Shown here one piece after another: positions 22,742-61,400 of a DNA stretch of 64,000 bases. Every line of letters begins with the position of its first letter. Within the stretch, counting starts at the first letter, position 1. This DNA is from Nematostella vectensis. Taxonomy: Eukaryota > Cnidaria > Anthozoa > Actiniaria > Edwardsiidae. A program made the translations under genes and the position numbers. The notes beneath the pieces are model-generated. The model saw only the letters and a program-made list of their open reading frames with translations, was not told the DNA's origin and did no database searches. Location: positions 1 to 64,000 of the forward strand of contig NC_064041.1 in NCBI RefSeq assembly GCF_932526225.1. Reading direction: 5' to 3'.

Positions 22742-23624
22742 TCATACACCCCCCCCCCCCCCCCCAATCTGATCAGAAACCTTGAGACTTGGTCCGTAGA
22801 CCTTTGCTTGCAGGTTTCTTCCTCTGAATGGGCACTGCAGTTGGGCCCTCAACGGGCAGGCGGGGTCCCCATAAAGGCAGAGTGGCTGCCCAGCCGTGTC
22901 GATAGAATGCCTTTCTAATAGCGGCAGCAAGCCTCACTCATATAGCATGGCACTGTCGTGTCGTTTACCTTCAACGGGACCGAAAAGGTTGGCAATCAAA
23001 CCATTAGGCGCGACAACGCTCTGAAATTTGATAGCGTGGACCCGCTTGTGGCCATTATACATGGTCCTCTGGTGAAGCCTAGGCCTGCAAATTGGTCTCA
23101 CCGTTCCATCGATAAACCCCCAGCAGTTATCGAGTGCACCTCCCTTTAATGCCACGAGCCTAGCATAATCTTCCAGGTGTGCCGGGGAGAGCCAAGCTTG
23201 GTTGAAACTTGATACCTGTAGTTGGTGTAAATAAATGAGCGCTTCGTTTACGAAGAGATATTTGCGGAACAGCTCGGGCGAATCGAGGGACAAGGTCTTC
23301 GTATCTACAGGAATATGCGAATCTTCTAAGAGTAATGCACGGGGCTTCCATTCCATCCACAGTAAGACGATTCGGACATGTTATTTGGTCCGGGAAGTTA
23401 AGCGCTTCCTTAAGGCGATATAAATCATTTTTAATGAAGCGAAACTCACTCAAACACTCGTCGTCCGTCAGCGATTCAAGATCAAATCTATCGTACTTCT
23501 CGAAAAGGATGTCCAAATTTTTCGACTTGTTTAGGTTCTGTAATAGAAGAAGTTCGTCGTCGTCTATTACTTCAAGATCGTTCGCGAGTAGAAGAGCTTC
23601 TCGTGCATCTCGAAAAATGGGCAT
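22742..23624 (-). pseudogene. Harbinger DDE transposase (HARBI1-like), broken
   Basis: N-terminal part (23624 downward): EALLLANDLEVIDDDELLLL, KYDRFDLESLTDDECLSEFR and ITLRRFAYSCRYEDLVPRFA. After a frame slip near 23255 the second frame gives HLQVSSFNQAWLSP-like sequence, then CWGFIDGTVRPICRP, KRVHAIKFQSVVAPNGLIA and GPVEGKRHDSAMLYE, typical of the DDE_4 core (GFIDGT holds a catalytic D). An in-frame TGA at 22934-22936 follows, then LLPLLERHS and LYGDPACPL. The C-terminal third is missing after the poly-C tract. Confidence 0.88.
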
Positions 23625-23779
23625 AATGATCGTAGCATTGTAACTTTTGCGGTGTCAAAACGATTGCGTAAGGTTGTTTACATCCAAGACGGCAACGTCA
23701 TTTCTGACGTACTCGTACCAGTCCCGCACGACGTAACCTGACGTCGCCGTCGTGGATTTTTCTGTTGCGTAAGGTCTCT

Positions 23780-24780
23780 ATTCTCTCTGAATAGTACGTA
23801 TGATACCATTCTCTCTTAATAGTACGTATGATAGCATTCTCTGAATAGTACGGATGATACCATTTTCTCTGAATAGTACGGATGATACCATTCTCTCTGA
23901 ATAGTACGGATGATACCATTCTCTCTGAATAGTACGGATGATACCATTCTCTCTGAATAGTACGTATGATAGCATTCTCTCTTAATAGTACGGATGATAC
24001 CATCCCCTCTAAATAGTACGGATGATACCATTCTCTCTGAATAGTACGGATAATAGCATTCTCTCTGAATAGTACGGATGATAGCATTCTCTCTAAATAG
24101 TACGGATGATAGCATTCTCTCTGAATAGTACGGATGATAGCATTCTCTCTGAATAGTACGGATGATAGGATTCTCTCTAAATAGTACGGATGATGCCATT
24201 CTCTCTTAATAGTACGGATGATAACATTCTCTCTGAATAGTACGGATGATAGCATTCTCTCTGAATAATACGGATGATACCATTCTCTCTGAATAGTACG
24301 GATGATCACATTCTCTCTGAATAGTACGGATGATAGCATTCTCTCTGAATAGTACGGATGATACCATTCTCTCTGAATAGTACGGATGATAGCATTCTCT
24401 CTGAATAGTACGGATGATAGGATTCTCTCTAGCACGGATGATAGCATTCTCTCTAGCACGGATGATAGAATTCTCTCTAGCACGGATGATAGCATTCTCT
24501 CTAGCACGGATGATAGAATTCTCTCTAGCACGGATGATAGCATTCTCTCTAGCACGGATGATAGCATTCTCTCTAGTACGGATGATACCATTCTCTCTAG
24601 CACGGATGATAGCATTCTCTCTAGCACGGATGATACCATTCTCTCTGAATAGCACGGATGATAGCATTCTCTCTAGCACGGATGATGCCATTCTCTCTAG
24701 CACGGATGATAGCATTCTCTCTAGCACGGATGATAGCATTCTCTCTAGCACGGATGATAGCATTCTCTCTAGCACTCTAG
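23780..24780. repeat. 28-bp satellite, block 3, grading into a 24-bp derivative
   Basis: Bases 23780-24427 continue the 28-bp unit (gaatagtacggatgat). From about 24428 the unit loses four bases and becomes ctctctagcacggatgat (about 24 bp) for the last 350 bp. The derivative is confined to the right edge, as expected if one variant unit was amplified locally. The long open frames here come from the repeat. Confidence 0.95.
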
Positions 24781-25712
24781 GATAACGGGGTAACGAGTAC
24801 AACCATGGGATTAGTAATCACTATTAATATTTCACGCATGAAACCTAAAAAGCATCCTCGGAAAAAAAACAGGGAGCTAAAAAATAAAGGTGTTTTTAAA
24901 TGAGAACATGAACTCGAAAGGATTTTTGATGTGAGGCAACTTACACTCTCATTCCAATCAAAATCATTTTTAATTCTTGAAAATTAAAATTTTGTACTAT
25001 CACCTTAAAGACAGGTGTACATTCCCCTCAATGCCATTATCCTTTCATCTTATAAATACTTTTCTGTGTTTTTTATTTGTTCTGGGAACTAGTACCCAAT
25101 TCTTCTTCGTCAAAAATGCATCGGTGTGCAAGTAGATCTGGGTGGATCTATTTCCTAAAATTCAATAAATTTGTTTTCATGCCAGATCAAATAATCCTTG
25201 AAGTAATTATTCTTTAGTTTATTCTAAACCGCAATCACGTTAAAAGAGTTTTTGGTTTGGTTTCTATTTTGAGTTTTGGTGCATGGTCAAAACCCGCAAT
25301 TAGGTTAGCTTTGTTGGGACTTGAATTTTTAAAAGTATGTAATTGTAATCACAAGAGCTAAATAATCCCCAGGGCCTGCCAGGCATTTACTCAGCTCGTG
25401 TTTGCCTTCCAAACGCGCCAAAGTCATTGACGGTGTGTATATTGGGTGAACCGAGCGTTTGACTTTCGGATTCATGTTCGACAATCGTTTGTGAAAAGCC
25501 GGACGTCCTGTGGATTCGCTTAGCTGGAACCTTCGCCCTTTGACGCTTTCAATTTAGCCGTGTTTTGTTTTGAGGATAATCATTACCCAACTCGCGTTGA
25601 ATCAAATTTGACGCTCCACTTGCACCTGTCGCTCTGCGTATGCAAACAAACCGCGGTCACATCTACACTCGGCACAACGCTTTCACCTACTCAAGGGCTC
25701 AACTAAAGCGAG
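24781..25712 (+). promoter_or_regulatory. Presumed upstream region of the receptor gene
   Basis: Unique sequence between the satellite and the receptor start codon. GC content rises over the last 300 bp (gtgaaccgagcgtttgac, ctcgcgttgaatc), as is usual near a transcription start. No TATA box in a convincing place and no definite transcription start can be named. A further untranslated exon could lie here. Confidence 0.3.
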
Positions 25713-52055
<26,343 letters not shown>

Positions 52056-52890
52056 GGCTACACACGGGATGAAAGTATAAGGAAATGAGAGCATTTGAGA
52101 AATGTTTTTTTTTTTGTTGGGCGTAGTACTTTAACACAGCTGAGCTTTGGTGAGTTAACTGAGTAATCGGGATGCACGGATAGCTAGACAAGGGGAATGA
52201 TAGCATTTATGAGAAGTTTAGTATTTGTGATTTAGGCAAAATTCGTGAGTAAGGAGACACGGTCGTTCCGTAGATCGGGAGGTTTTGTTTTGTGAATATG
52301 CTACTATTTTAAGCTTAAGAGGCTTGGTGTATCAAGCGAAACAAAGAAAACAGCGCCGGATTGGTGATCCAGGAGAGCGTTGTCACACCAAACACCATCA
52401 TTTCGGTAATTTCTCTCTCGCCATTGTTATGCTGCCCTCCCCTCCCCTTCCTTGGACAAGTTGTGGATGGCGCCCCTGGTGCTACCTTCTATGCATAGTA
52501 AAGTTCAAGGTCAAGTTTGCAACAGTGAGACGTAAAGGAGAAACAGGTGTGCTGGGTTTGGGGGGGGGGACATGCCAGAACAGCCCCTTCCGCCATTTCC
52601 TTATTGTATCTATATAATTAACAAGCGCGCGATATCTATATATTATATTTAATGTGCTGTTTCTATATAATCACTCGTGTAATCTAGGCTGCTGAATTCA
52701 TAGTTCTGCATGGCAAAAGTTTATATTAGAACATTTTGTAATAAATTCGGTATCTAGTGGTGCAGGTTTTTCAATTATTAGATGATGTTTACCATAACAT
52801 GAATATTTATAAGATGGCTTAGAGTAACATTGGATTCAACTTATTTCTTGAAGCACACAACGACTTGTAAATCAAATAAAAAAAGTTGTG
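52056..52890 (+). other. Receptor 3' UTR with two polyadenylation signals
   Basis: AATAAA at 52740-52745 and 52875-52880 follow the stop at 52055. One or both probably end the transcript. A TG/C-rich stretch at 52430-52470 is otherwise unremarkable. Confidence 0.6.
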
Positions 52891-53094
52891 AATCGGTTTA
52901 TAAGAGCTGTCAATAACAAAAAGAGTTCTGGTAATTGAGAGCAAACCGGACCCGCGTAACTGACAGCTCGTCACTTGATTCTCAACTTAGATGGCTGACA
53001 GGTAATGGCTAATGCACTTCTATGCTGTATTAAGGCGATATACACAAAGTTAGCGTTAAGAAAGTGTTATGACAATGCAAGTAATCCTTAATAC

Positions 53095-53460
53095 TTAAAT
53101 AGACTTGAATAAAGATCATTGTCAAAAAATCACTGCCATTTTCATTGTTTTATGTCTCTTATAGGGAAATTAACTAACTTTATAAGAAGAGGATTTCCCG
53201 GTAATCAGGAAGCCAATGATTAGCGTCGGGGGCGAATACCAGTCTTTCGATGCCATTAATACTTTAAATACGAGCTAGATAGACTTAAAAAGATCATTGT
53301 CAAACAAAACAGTGCCATTTTCATTGTTTTATGCCTCTTATAGGGAAATTAACTAACTTTATAAGAAGAGGATTTCCCGGTAATCCAGGAAGCCAATGAT
53401 TAGCGTCGGGGGCGAATACCAGTCTTTTGATGCCATTAATACTTTAAATACGAGCTTTAA
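53095..53460. repeat. Tandem duplication of about 180 bp
   Basis: Two nearly identical copies, about 53110-53278 and 53290-53457, share tatagggaaattaactaact and gattagcgtcgggggcgaat. The few differences imply a recent event. No coding sense. Confidence 0.9.
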
Positions 53461-53559
53461 CTTTGTTGCTTGTTTCTCGCCATTACTTAAAATAATTCAA
53501 ACATGAGCCGGTTCCGTGAGCTTCCTGGTAGTCGCCTCTCGCTAAAATGTACCATCTCC

Positions 53560-54345
53560 CTGAGATGCGCGGAGGATAAGGCGTGAGTAGTCTATTTTTC
53601 TCTCGGAGATGCGCGAAGGATAAGGCGTGAGTAGTCATTTGTCTTTCGGAGATGCACGAAGGATAAGGCGTGAGTAGTCTATTTGTCTCTCGGAGATGCG
53701 CGGAGAATGAGGCGTGAGTAGTCTATTTGTCTCTCGGAGATGCGCGAAGGATAAGGCGTGAGTAGTCTATTTGTCTCCCGGAGATGCGCGGAGGATAAGG
53801 CGTGAGCAGTCTATTTGTCTCTCGGATATGCGCAAAGGATAAGGCGTGAGTAGTCTATTTGTCTCCCGGAGATGCGCGGAGGATAAGGCGTGAGCAGTCT
53901 ATTTGTCTCTCGGAGAAGCGCGAAGGATAAGGCGTGAGTAGTCTATTTGTCTCCCGGAGATGCGCGGAGGATAAGGCGTGAGTAGTCTATTTGTCACTCG
54001 GAGATGCGCGGAGGATAAGGTTTGAGTAGTCTATTTGTCACTCGGAGATGCGCGGAGGATAAGGCGTGAGTAGTCTATTTGTCTCCCGGAGATGCGCGAA
54101 GGATAAGAAGTGAGTAGTCTATTTGTCTCCCGGAGATGCGCGGAGGATAATGCGTGAGTAGTCTATTTGTCTCCCGGGGAAGCGCGAAGGATAAGGCGTG
54201 AGTAGTCTATTTGTCTTTTGGAGATGCGCGGAGGATAAGGCGTGAGTAGTCTATTTGTCTCTAAGATGCGCGGAGGAAGAGGCGTGTCAATTTGTCTCTC
54301 GGAGATGCGCGGAGGAGGAGGCGTGAGTAGTCTACTTGTCTGCTT
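53560..54345. repeat. 44-bp minisatellite, about 18 copies
   Basis: The unit contains ggagatgcgcggaggataag and gcgtgagtagtctatttgtc. It lies between the two convergent genes. Variants alternate ctctcgg/ctcccgg. Confidence 0.95.
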
Positions 54346-55372
54346 GTGGAATAGTCTTGAACAAACAGAGCGGGTCAAGTGGTTGATCCGCGCACAAGAG
54401 ATGGCGAATGACGCTAAAACAACACAGTTAGTATACTTAAATGCAGAAAAAGTAATTTATAGAAGTTACATTAGAAGAAATGTACAGGCAATTATTTGAT
54501 AAGAAACTGAAATGCTGTATGTTAGCATTTTAGCAGCTTTTGTGGGTCGAATTGCAGAAAAACGTTTTGTGATTTGCAAAGTGAGGGGAGCGGGTTGCAC
54601 CGCGCATTGAGTGATAACAAAATGGCTATTTCTTAATAATAATAATTTGTGCATTATACAAGTCTCAAGTTATGGGAGTCAAAGGTATGGCCTTGATTTC
54701 CCACCAATCCGTTGATATGACACCCTAGAATCAGCTTTTTCCGGATTGGCTGGTTCGGACCCCCGTGTCAGTGTGAACGGCCCCTGAAATGTACTTACAA
54801 TGGGTCATCGTAGCATGAAGTCTTCAAACCGCGCGCTGTTGATTGGTTCTGAAGTTCTTTGATTGACAGCGTATTGCAGCGCTCACTATAAGGAAAGCGT
54901 AAGGAATGTTACAAATAACTGGTCGCTTTAGTAACAATGCCCTGTTGTGAAACGAATGAAACCAATAGGGAATAATGAACAAATCTTTGCAAATGCAACA
55001 CTTGAACGCTGCAAATTTCGCTCGCATTACAACACGGGCCAATTAAGTATTCCTTCAACTCTGTCTATTTAGAAGCTGGTATTTTCCGCCAAAATAAGCG
55101 CCCACTGTCCAATAAGCGCCCCCCTAAAGACCCGGGCGCTCATTCGAATCATTACGGTACTCGAATATTCACGAAAAGGAAGATAAAGATAGTTTGAGAC
55201 GGCAGGATGCCCAAATTTTCCGTGAAAAATAGTAATAGAAATTTGAAGTCAGAACAATTCAGCAAGAAGTTAATCGGGGCTGTGTAGCTAACGACAGGAT
55301 TAAATGATCAGGGACATGAGGTCTAGTAACAATTAACGCTAAAGGAAAAATGCAAGGCTCCGTTCTCTAGTC
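54346..55372. other. Intergenic or 3' region between the two convergent genes
   Basis: No firm exon seen. A short repeat pair aataagcgccc occurs at about 55096 and 55114. A further exon of the cyclase gene could lie here, because the last recognised exon has a donor overlapping its stop (see the exon at 55373-55469). Confidence 0.5.
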
Positions 55373-55469
55373 TTACAGTTTCTTGTGGTGAAGGGTGTGG
55401 CCAACCAGGATCTTCACCTCAGTGACGTCACGAGGAGAGAGATTCGGTAGTTGGTTCAGCGCAAGGAAG
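55373..55469 (-). CDS. Cyclase exon 6: LPNL segment and possible end
   Basis: 97 bp encoding FLALNQLPNLSPRDVTEVKI then LVGHTLHHKKL and TAA. The LPNL motif matches the family. The stop codon lies inside a strong donor sequence, aaact/gtaaga, so the exon may instead splice at 55379 to a further exon that would supply the missing C-terminal part; I could not identify it. Confidence 0.8.
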
Positions 55470-58400
55470 CTGCAAATAATACATTTACACGACTAAAACA
55501 CACGCAATTGAAACGAAATATCCCCCATGCATCCAGGATTTCTTGAAGGGGGTACCGTACTCAGATAGTGCTCCCAAAACGCCAGAAAAGTGCTCCAAAA
55601 ACACCCAAAAAATGCTTACAAAGTGCTCCAAAATCAAAATAGTGCTCAAATAGTGCTCATTGGCGAAAAGAAAATTACCGTATTTTTTAATTTTTTTTTA
55701 GAGATAAGCTGTGTTTTCATTAAAATTTGAATAAACGAAAGAATATGGCTTTTATTAAATACATGCATTAGAGTATCTTATATTGTTGTCCATGAACGGG
55801 TAAATCACACTTTACTAAATAACAACTAACTGTATTATAAATGACTTTGTTCTCTTTTGTGTTTGTTTACCTTTGTTATTTGGATACTTCTAAAAACAAT
55901 GTTCATTTACAAACATCACCAATGCCAATAATGCCAAACCTGATAACAGACCTTAATTATAACAATCTCTTAACGAGAAATAATTACAATAGATTTAAAA
56001 CAGGAAAACATATCTTCTAGATAAGGCATTCTATTATTGTAATGAACTCCACAGGCTACCCAATATTTGTGGTTACCAAAGCACAGCCTACCTATTAAAA
56101 TTTCGAAATCACCAGTCTTACAGTCTTAGCCTAGTTGAGATAATATTATTTGTAGTTAAGGAAACTAGAATGTCTATATAAGACAACAAAACCTAGTAAC
56201 TTGTGTTAAGAAAAGCTAGAAGTTGACTTGTTTACCCAAAAAGTGCTCTCTGACCAAAATAGTGCTCCCAAACCCAAATTGCGCTAAAATAGTGCCGATA
56301 CCCTACCAAGGGAGGTCATACCGTACCACGGGAGGTTATACCGTACCAAGGGAGGTCATACCGTACCAAGGGTGGTCATACCGTACCAAGGGGGGGTCAT
56401 ACCGTACCAAGGAGGGTTATACCGACCAACGGGGGGTCATACCGTACCAAGGGTGGTCATACCGTACCAAGGGTGGTCATACCGTACCAAGGGGGATTAT
56501 ACCGTACCAAAGAGAGTTATACCGTACCAAGAAGAGTTATACCGTACCGAGGAGAGTTATACCGTACCAAGGAGAGTTATACCGTACCAAGGGGGGTCAT
56601 ATCTTACCAAGGATAGTTATAGCGTACCAAGGGGGGTTATACCGTACCAAGGAGGTCATACCGTACCAAGGGGGGTCATACCGTACCAAGGAGGGTTATA
56701 CCGACCAACGGGGGGTTATACCGTACCAAGGGGGGTCATACCGTACCAAGGGGGGTCATACCGTGCCAACGGGGGGTACCTTCATAAAAAATATATCACC
56801 TAAGGTAAATCTGTGCTGTCTAGTGCGAATTAATAGAGTTCTACTTGATATCCTCGGGGATGGGGATGTTTGCCGTGTGTTCTCACCTGTCGTCCATAAA
56901 AGCAGGAAAGATCTGTCTGTCAATGAAGTGCTGTCGGGTGCCGTTCAACAGGATGTGAACCACCCCGCGCGCGCGGGAGGCTAGCTAAAAATAGACCGCA
57001 ATAATTAGTGCATTAGTAATATCATGAACGGGATTTCGATGATGTTAACGATTGTAATGATAATGACTGTGATGATGACGATTATGTTAAGGTAATGGTG
57101 ATGATGAAAGTGAGGATAAAGATTATCTGATTTTTTATTATTCAAAGCGCTAAGTCGTATTAAATTCGATTTGTCAAGAAGCGACGTCATAAACCTGAAA
57201 CTAGCTTTGACATTTGGACAATTTTCCATCATCGAAAAGGCAGCAAAACATCTTGATAACACAACAAATGTTTGTGGAAAATGTATACAAGGACTTTTAC
57301 TACTGTGAGACAAAGGACAAAAAAACACTAGAAGGTGACACTGACTGATCTCTTAAAAGCGAGCGCGCGCTATAAAAGGGATAGCTCCGTCTCCTCTTTC
57401 GCAAGCTCTCGCGCAAGTCGTCGCCAAAGCTAGACTTTATTGTGTGAGGACCTCTGAAATTGCCAAAAGAAAACACAGCAAAAAGTAAAGCCTTACAACA
57501 AACTACGACAGATGTAAAGTACAAGAGATTGTTATAGAACTATCAGGGATATTCTGGAAAGTGTTTGAAGTAAATTCTCTACAAAAACAAGAACAAAAAT
57601 TGTCATTGAGAATTCAAAAACAGCGTGCGCGCGCTCATTTGAAATGGCGTCATTCACGTGCGCGCGCGAACAAAAACACATTTTCAAAATCAGTTTTACA
57701 CCTATCTAATCCTTCCTTGTTTTCTCTTTTTGTTATAGCAAAAGGCTAATAAATAGACTCTTCTACTTCAATGATGTGTTTTCGACAATGATGTTTTCTT
57801 GAGCTCTATTATAGCTTTCTGGCCTCTCTCTATGGAGCTCTGCACTTAGTAAAGTCAAATGACGAATGACAGCTTGCCGAAGGCAAGTCCCTTTTATAGT
57901 GCGCCTTCGTGTTTAAAAAGCACAAAGAGTCGAGTCCTGCTCTCGCTTCACTGGTGTCCTCCTCACAAGGCGAGGGGTCCTTCCTTTGAAATGATGTTAG
58001 GGTGACGATAAAGATGGCGATGTAGACTTTGGAAACATGGTGATGACATAAATAGTCAGATTTGCCGCGCAATGCATTTTGGGGAGGTTGAAGAGGGGTC
58101 GGAATTCGCAATATATTACAAGTTTCTCAAATATCTTGCAAGCGGAGTTTTTTCACTTTTTTTGCACAAGTCCAAGGGCATATACTCGTTTTAAATCATT
58201 CAGTTTTCTTTTCGGCTGTTCACTCTTCAATTAGACGACATTTTCGTTTCCTGAAACCCCAGACGGCCAACGACACTGATTACCTCGATAGATCATTACA
58301 TGAAATAAAATGGACGGTCATGCATATTTGGTCTAATGTTCTGGTATATCTAACAATTATGCTATTTCCATTGAGGTGGAAAGTGGCGAAATGTCTACCG

Positions 58401-61400
58401 AGAGCCGAAGGCTCGGGGTAGATATTTTGAAAGCCACTTTCTGTCGAAATGGAAATAGCATAATTGTTAAATGTACGAGGTTATAAAACGAGGTTTTTCG
58501 GAAATACTTGCAAATCGGCTATTACACCCGCCATTTTGCTTCATTTCGGGGGGAAGGAAAACATTTACCTCCTAGGAGGTGTACATTGCATTTTATCCCG
58601 AGTTTCTCAACCAACCAAATCGCTTGTTCTTGCGAGGTTCCCGAGCTTTATATATTAATTGAACTTATATTACTCTGGCCGGATTGTATCCATCACATAT
58701 ATCTCCTTTGAGAGATATAATTCAAGCAGAACTTTGGAATAGCACATTTCTGAATTATGTTATTAGGCTATTTCTGCAGTTATAATGCGCACATGGAGCT
58801 GTCAAATTCAGCAAATCACGGCGCTGCGTTCGTGGGCGAACGCAAAGAATTTAAAAAGAGGGGGGCTTAATTGCCGGCTTTTATTTCTTCGCATCCTCGT
58901 CCCAGCGCACCCATTCTTAAAAAAACATTTCCGAATAAGCAGAGCCGGCTTGCAGACTGAGATAAATCTTTCTTTGTCTGTAAAAACTTATCACATTTGC
59001 CCGCCGATATCGTCCGCCATGTTGAATTTGTAATCTGCCACTCTGCAACGGCAAATAGCGACTGGGTACGAGTCTGATAAAAAGTCTTAAAGAAAGGAGA
59101 TTTTTATAGCGATAAATTTGATGGTGCTTTTCTCGTTGTTGTGGCTGCTGCAATAGATAACTATGGTGTCCATGAACTTGACAGAGATAATGGAATGACA
59201 GAAAACTTGCTGAGTTGATACATTTTTTGCAGCATTTCCCCAAAATGCCATTTGCTTGGAGCACTCGTAAGGGCAGGACTTGAAGTCTATTCCAGGCCAC
59301 TCTTCGCTACCGCACCAGTTGACATGATTTAGAGTGTATCTGTCAAAGAACACAAACAAACGGAACCATTTCACAATCAGCTACAAGGTCCCAGCCTTAC
59401 TTGGTGTCGTATAAGGACGGCTGCGCAGGAGACTACACGCTAAGGCGACTGTCTGTAAACCTCTCCCCCTTCCTCCTCCCTTAAAAAGTGCCAAGTACAA
59501 ATTCATGCACACATACCCCGCAAGGGTGTCGTCAAGTGTGACGTAGCGCTTGAAAAGGTGCGTGTACGCATGCGCCCAGTCTTTGGTGCCTGACCACAGC
59601 ATCACCTGCAACACAACCCAATATCAACATCTATGACATCACACCTATGACATCACCCAACACACCTATGACATCACACCTATGACATCACCCAACACAC
59701 CTATGAAATCACACCTATGACATCACCCAACACAATCAACATCTATGACATCACAAAACACACCTATGACATCATAACTATGACATCACACCTATGACAT
59801 TATACCTATGACATCACCCATCACACTTATGACATCACACCTATAACATCACACCTATGACATAACCAAACACACCTATGACATCACACCTATAACATCC
59901 TACCTATGATCACCCAACACACCTATGACATCATACCTATGACATCACACCTATGGGATCACCCAACATAACACAACACAGCACATTCAAACACAACACA
60001 AGGCATTTACACCTTTTACTTTTTTAATGTATTTCCTTTTAGTTCAAATGATTTTACTTTCGCTTAAATGACAGTACATCGGCGTCAATGTTTGTAATTT
60101 TTGCCAAAATGACTGCGTATTTCTCGGTAATGAAAAGCAAAAGGTGTATCTTACAACATCACCCAACACAACACAACATAACACATTTATTATATAAAAT
60201 GACCTAACAAAACGCAACACATTTATTATATAAAATGACCCAACACAACACATTTATACAACATTAGACAACACAACACATTTTTTATATTAAATGACTA
60301 AACACAACACATTTATTATATAGAATGACACAACACACATTTATTATATAGAATGACACAACACAGCACATTTATACAACATTAGCCAACACAACACAGC
60401 ACACATTTTATACATAATCAGCCAACACAACACATTTATTATTCAACATCACCCAACGCAACACAACACATTTATACAACATCAGCCAACACAATACAAC
60501 AAAATTTATTATATAAAATGACCCAACACCACACATTTATTATGTAAAATGACACAACACAACACGTTTATTATGTAAAATGACACAACACAACACGTGT
60601 ATTATGTAAAATGACACAACACAACACAACACATTTATTATATAAAATGACCCAACACAACACATTTATTATGTAAAATGACACAACACAACACAACACA
60701 TTTATTATATAAAATGACCCAACACAACACATTTATTATGTGAAATGACACAACATAACACAACACATTTATTATGTAAAATGACCAAACACAACACAAC
60801 ACATTTATTATATAAAATGACCAAACACAACACAACACATTTATTATGTAAAATGACACAACGCATTTATTAAGTAAAATGACCAACACAACACAACACA
60901 TTTATTATATAAAATGACCAAACACATTTATTATGTAAAATGGCCAAACACAACACAACACATTTATTATGTAAAATGACACAACACATTTATTATGTAA
61001 AATGACCAACACAACACAACACATTTATTATATAAAATGACCCAACACAACACATTTATTATATAAAATGACCAAACACAACACAACACATTTATTATAT
61101 AAAATGACCAAACACATTTATCATGTAAAATGAGCAAACACAACACTCTTGTGGTTTCTCAGACCTTGTTGTATATTGGAGCCTCCCTGTAAAGCTCGAA
61201 GAATGGGCGGTAGTCTTCTTCTGTTACGTTACAAGGCTTTTTATATGCAAACGCTTTTGAGAAGGCTTCCCATAATTCATTGCAATTGACACTTTCTGGG
61301 TTAACCAATCCCGAGTCTTTCTGCTGCACAAAATACCAACATCTCCCTAAGAAAATCTCGCGGATGTGTTTGGAGGTTCCTTTAGACGGCTTATACATCC

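Larger units (their letters stand above)
18592..23779. mobile_element. PIF/Harbinger DNA transposon, 5188 bp, inserted in the satellite
   Basis: The ends are 16-bp perfect inverted repeats, agagaccttacgcaac, with further imperfect complementarity inside (cggcgacg). The 3-bp att is repeated at 18589-18591 and 23780-23782. Removing the element and one att restores a normal satellite unit. Inside, a Myb-like/Q-rich gene runs on the plus strand and a DDE transposase on the minus strand, the usual two-gene layout of Harbinger. Both genes are broken. Confidence 0.93.
59606..61164 (-). other. Cyclase intron 2, almost wholly tandem repeat
   Basis: Two arrays (59612-59965 and about 60150-61145) take up most of the intron and end within about 20-30 bp of both splice sites. 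Confidence 0.9.

Noticed and set aside
23698-24802. Minus-strand frames of 313 and 198 codons (VSSVLERM-type repeats)
   Set aside because: Translation of the 28/24-bp satellite; the frames change where the unit length changes and encode nothing conserved.
56223-56984. 253-codon plus-strand frame over the ggtcataccgtacc array
   Set aside because: Repeat-derived, and its last part runs antisense through a cyclase exon.
57366-57376. tataaaaggg as a core promoter
   Set aside because: No gene follows on the plus strand, and it lies in an intron of the minus-strand cyclase gene within a repeat-like CG-rich stretch.
59087-59221. Cyclase exon 4 running on to a stop at 59087
   Set aside because: The extra 44 residues do not resemble the family, while splicing at 59222 joins in phase to clear family sequence at 56984.
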